Source: a bacterium (GTDB lineage Bacteria > Spirochaetota > Spirochaetia > JABEVK01). Taken from it: a DNA stretch of 9,187 bases. Both the position numbers and the translations under genes were made by a program. Location: contig JAJXVP010000102.1 of NCBI GenBank assembly GCA_021782055.1, forward strand, positions 1-9,187, read 5' to 3'. Positions 7,485 through 9,187 of the stretch are shown here, piece after piece; the first letter of the stretch is position 1; each line of letters starts with the position of its first letter. The notes below the pieces were generated by a model. That model had not been told where the DNA came from. It was given only the letters and a program-made list of their open reading frames with translations, and did no database searches.

Positions 7485-7512
7485 TTGCGCTTCTGAGTTC
7501 CCTCTGTATAAT
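7485..7512 (+). promoter_or_regulatory. Promoter of the DRTGG / CBS-HATPase operon
   Basis: A perfect -10 TATAAT (7507-7512) lies 16 bp after TTGCGC (7485-7490), a four-of-six -35 match. Transcription should start near 7519, about 40 nt before the first ATG, and the leader carries a strong GGAGG (7547-7551) at 7-nt spacing. This is the best sigma-70-type promoter in the window, in keeping with steady expression by the housekeeping sigma factor. Confidence 0.7.
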
Positions 7513-7538
7513 TAGATAATCTGCGAACGATAGTCCAA
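7511..7538 (-). promoter_or_regulatory. Tentative promoter of the M32 carboxypeptidase gene
   Basis: On the minus strand TCTAAT (7516-7511), five of six to the -10 consensus, follows TTGGAC (7538-7533) by 16 bp. Its -10 overlaps the plus-strand TATAAT, so the two divergent promoters would share bases and compete for polymerase. The -35 is weak (three of six). Confidence 0.3.
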
Positions 7539-7558
7539 TTGCCTCTGGAGGCCCTTCC

Positions 7559-7903
7559 ATGACTTTTTCTGCCGTCGCCGACGCCGTCGATGCCGAAACC
7601 CTTCATCAAGGGAAAAACTTTCACACCCAGCAGATCCGTCATTTTTTAGCCTGCGACCTCATGAGTGATGTGCTAGTCACCGAAGAGGAAGAAGTTCTTT
7701 TGATAACTTCGCTTCCCTCGGAACAAACCGCCCGAACAGCGGATATGGTGGGAGCCTGCGGTATCGTGCTGGTGAACGGCAAGTTACCCCAGGCAGGTCT
7801 CATTGAGCTGTGCCACAAGTTGGACTTAACCCTGCTCAAGACAGCCTTGTCTTGTTTTGATACCTGTTGGAGGTTGGGAGACAAGCACTCCCCGCGTGTA
7901 TGA
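7559..7903 (+). CDS. DRTGG-domain protein A (first gene of the operon)
   Basis: This 114-residue cytoplasmic protein has the single-domain DRTGG fold pattern: CDLMSDVL (32-39), then a beta strand VLLIT, then the nucleotide-fold-like alternation of helices and short strands (DMVGACGIVLVNG, LDLTLLKT). DRTGG domains occur between CBS pairs and in phosphotransacetylase, where they are thought to be ligand- or partner-binding modules of unknown activity. The literal DRTGG motif itself is not present here. Its closest relative in the window is the third gene of this operon, which has the same length (SDLLSDVM...VLITL). Protein A is unusual in having five cysteines (32, 67, 85, 99, 103) against one in its paralogue, which could suit metal or redox sensing (inference only). 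GGAGG at 7547-7551 supports the ATG. Its stop overlaps the next start as ATGA. Confidence 0.75.
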   Translation: MTFSAVADAVDAETLHQGKNFHTQQIRHFLACDLMSDVLVTEEEEVLLITSLPSEQTARTADMVGACGIVLVNGKLPQAGLIELCHKLDLTLLKTALSCFDTCWRLGDKHSPRV

Positions 7904-8817
7904 TTCCCATCAACACCCTGCTTTCACCATCGTCGGTTTTGGAACTCATCTACCGACTAAAAGTCAAGGATGTGATGACCACTCAGGTATGGCGGGCTCA
8001 AAGAGACACTCCTTTGCGGACTATCCAAGGTATGATGCGCGAAAATCGCATTTCTGGTGTCCCTATCGTCGACGAGGAGAGGCTGGTGGGTATCATCAGT
8101 GTAGATGACATCATACGTGCCCTTGATCAAGGCTATATTGATTCACCGGCCAGTCTCCACATGTCCAAAAAGCTGGTGGTGCTAGAAGATGATATGCCGA
8201 TCAGCTTTGCGATCAGCTATTTTGAAAAATACCGGTATGGTCGCTTTCCTGTCATCAACCGTGAGCACGCCCTGGTGGGTATTGTGACCAGCCGAGACAT
8301 TATGTCGTGCTTGCTGATGGAGATGAACAAGACGGTTACCGAAATGGAGAACGAGGTCAACCGCCAAAAGGTGCCAGCCCCCGCCGACCAGTTGGAAAAG
8401 GTCTATCTGGTGCGTCAGTTTGATTATGAAAATGCTGGGCGTGCTTCGACCGAAATCAAAAAGCTTTTGCACGACCGAGGTGTAGACAAACCCACTCTGA
8501 GGCGGATTGCCGTTGCTGGGTACGAGCTTGAGATGAACCTTGTGAACCACTCCATTGGTGGCCAAATGGTTTTTTCTGTAACCCCCACCCAAGCGGTGAT
8601 AGAGACCTTTGACAAGGGGCCCGGCATACCCGACCTCGACAAAGCCATGACCGAAGGTTTTTCAACGGCAAACGACTGGATCCGCTCTTTGGGCTTTGGC
8701 GCCGGTATGGGGCTACCCAACACCAAACGCGTAGCCGACGAGTTCGACATCCAGTCGCAAGTCGGCGAAGGAACCCACGTCAAAGCTGTGATCTACTTGG
8801 CAGGGGAGGCAACATGA
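7900..8817 (+). CDS. CBS-pair protein fused to a GHKL (anti-sigma/serine-kinase-type) ATPase
   Basis: The 305-residue protein has two CBS domains (about 22-80, with VKDVMTT and GVPIVDEERLVGIISVDDI; about 85-140, with FPVINREHALVGIVTSRDI), a short coiled linker (about 140-160), and a histidine-kinase-like ATPase domain (about 165-300). The ATPase shows an N-box ELEMNLVNHS (E209, N213), G1 box DKGPGIPDL (D238, G240, G242) and G2 box GFGAGMGLPN (265-274). CBS pairs usually bind adenine nucleotides and report energy state. This ATPase type resembles RsbW/SpoIIAB serine kinases that control partner-switching cascades; no histidine phosphoacceptor domain is present. The inferred role is an energy-sensing switch kinase, substrate unknown. 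I use the ATG at 7900, which overlaps the upstream TGA (ATGA). A TTG at 7867 would add 11 residues but lacks a Shine-Dalgarno. The stop overlaps the next start in the same ATGA manner. Confidence 0.88.
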   Translation: MIPINTLLSPSSVLELIYRLKVKDVMTTQVWRAQRDTPLRTIQGMMRENRISGVPIVDEERLVGIISVDDIIRALDQGYIDSPASLHMSKKLVVLEDDMPISFAISYFEKYRYGRFPVINREHALVGIVTSRDIMSCLLMEMNKTVTEMENEVNRQKVPAPADQLEKVYLVRQFDYENAGRASTEIKKLLHDRGVDKPTLRRIAVAGYELEMNLVNHSIGGQMVFSVTPTQAVIETFDKGPGIPDLDKAMTEGFSTANDWIRSLGFGAGMGLPNTKRVADEFDIQSQVGEGTHVKAVIYLAGEAT

Positions 8818-9158
8818 CCTTTCAGGATTTGGCTAGCCTGCCCGGGGTTGAAGTACTCGTTGAAGCCAAAACCCCCGGGCAACCTATCGATACCGCCTAT
8901 ACCAGCGACCTCTTAAGTGATGTAATGGCAAACGCTCCCGATAACAGCGTCTTGATTACTTTGCAAGCGCACAAAAACACCGTGGCCTGCGCCTCTTTGG
9001 CGGGTATCGCCGCGATTCTGCTTACCGGCAATCATACAGCCCCCCCGGATATGCTTGAGGCCGCCCGTGCCCAAGGCATAGGCATCCTCAGTGCCCGCGA
9101 AAACCAATTCCAGATATCCGTTATGGTGGGTTCGCTACTGTACCAGCCACAAACTTGA
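8814..9158 (+). CDS. DRTGG-domain protein B (third gene of the operon)
   Basis: This is a second 114-residue DRTGG-domain protein, paralogous to the first gene of the operon. It has TSDLLSDVMANAPDNSVLIT (residues 30-49), a close match to the standard single-domain DRTGG pattern, then ALxGIAAILLTG-like strands and a final helix after ILSARENQF. It has only one cysteine (C59). No signal peptide or membrane segment is seen. The ATG overlaps the stop of the CBS-ATPase gene as ATGA and is also served by a strong GGGGAGG (8803-8809), so it could be translated both by coupling and independently, possibly at a higher level than the kinase. With a separately encoded ATPase between two paralogues, A and B are reasonable candidates for its partners or substrates, but that is inference. 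Confidence 0.8.
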   Translation: MTFQDLASLPGVEVLVEAKTPGQPIDTAYTSDLLSDVMANAPDNSVLITLQAHKNTVACASLAGIAAILLTGNHTAPPDMLEAARAQGIGILSARENQFQISVMVGSLLYQPQT

Positions 9159-9177
9159 CAGTGCGACGAGATTCCTT

Positions 9178-9187
9178 ATGCTTAGAT
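9178..9187 (+). CDS. Possible start of the next operon gene, cut by the window edge
   Basis: ATG at 9178 follows the DRTGG B stop by 19 bp, with GACGAG (9165-9170) as a modest Shine-Dalgarno at 7-nt spacing. Only Met-Leu-Arg is visible. From recollection, comparable clusters continue with a PHP-domain protein whose N-terminus resembles MLRxDLHIHS, which this is consistent with, but three residues prove nothing. Confidence 0.3.

Noticed and set aside
7867..7869. TTG start for the CBS-ATPase protein, adding 11 residues
   Set aside because: No Shine-Dalgarno precedes it, and the ATG at 7900 gives the same ATGA coupling seen at the next junction.
1..9187. CRISPR array, insertion sequence, phage, tRNA or rRNA genes
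   Set aside because: I saw no regularly spaced repeats, transposase or integrase motifs, terminal inverted repeats, or cloverleaf or rRNA signatures on either strand.

Overview
The window reads as chromosomal DNA of a diderm, anaerobe-like bacterium of intermediate GC content. A spirochaete (Spirochaeta/Treponema-type) is my best guess. The reasons are a signal-peptide-bearing beta-barrel outer-membrane protein, a full-length ClpB, and a DRTGG / CBS-HATPase / DRTGG gene set that I associate with anaerobic Clostridia, Thermotogae and Spirochaetes. The taxonomic call is inference; there is no rRNA or tRNA in the window to anchor it.

Layout, left to right. (1) The 3' part of an unrecognised gene (3-446, +) is followed by a small MscS-family channel gene (492-1076, +). 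(2) A strong intrinsic terminator on the minus strand (about 1104-1129) closes a minus-strand gene for a 429-residue secreted beta-barrel protein (1165-2454). (3) A gene-free divergent region (2455-2838) holds the control sequences for that gene and for clpB, including a perfect 13-bp palindrome on the outer-membrane side and two 13-bp direct repeats just upstream of the clpB -35 box. (4) clpB (2839-5430, +) encodes a complete two-ATPase disaggregase. Five bases after it comes a small membrane protein with an HEAGH metalloprotease motif (5436-5915). (5) That gene runs tail to tail, with a 15-bp overlap, into a minus-strand M32 carboxypeptidase gene (5901-7421). (6) A 137-bp divergent spacer with a good sigma-70-type promoter leads into a tightly coupled plus-strand operon: DRTGG protein A (7559-7903), a CBS-pair plus GHKL-ATPase protein (7900-8817) and DRTGG protein B (8814-9158). 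Both junctions are ATGA stop/start overlaps. A further start codon with a possible Shine-Dalgarno sits at 9178, at the window edge.

The most interesting unit is the last operon. Two equal-length (114-residue) paralogous DRTGG-domain proteins flank a protein that joins a nucleotide-sensing CBS pair to an anti-sigma/serine-kinase-type ATPase. Its partners and target are outside the window. From my recollection of similar clusters, a PHP-domain gene and electron-bifurcating [FeFe]-hydrogenase genes may follow. The clpB-linked HExxH membrane protein is a second candidate for new biology (protein quality control). Everything else looks like ordinary housekeeping or envelope genes.
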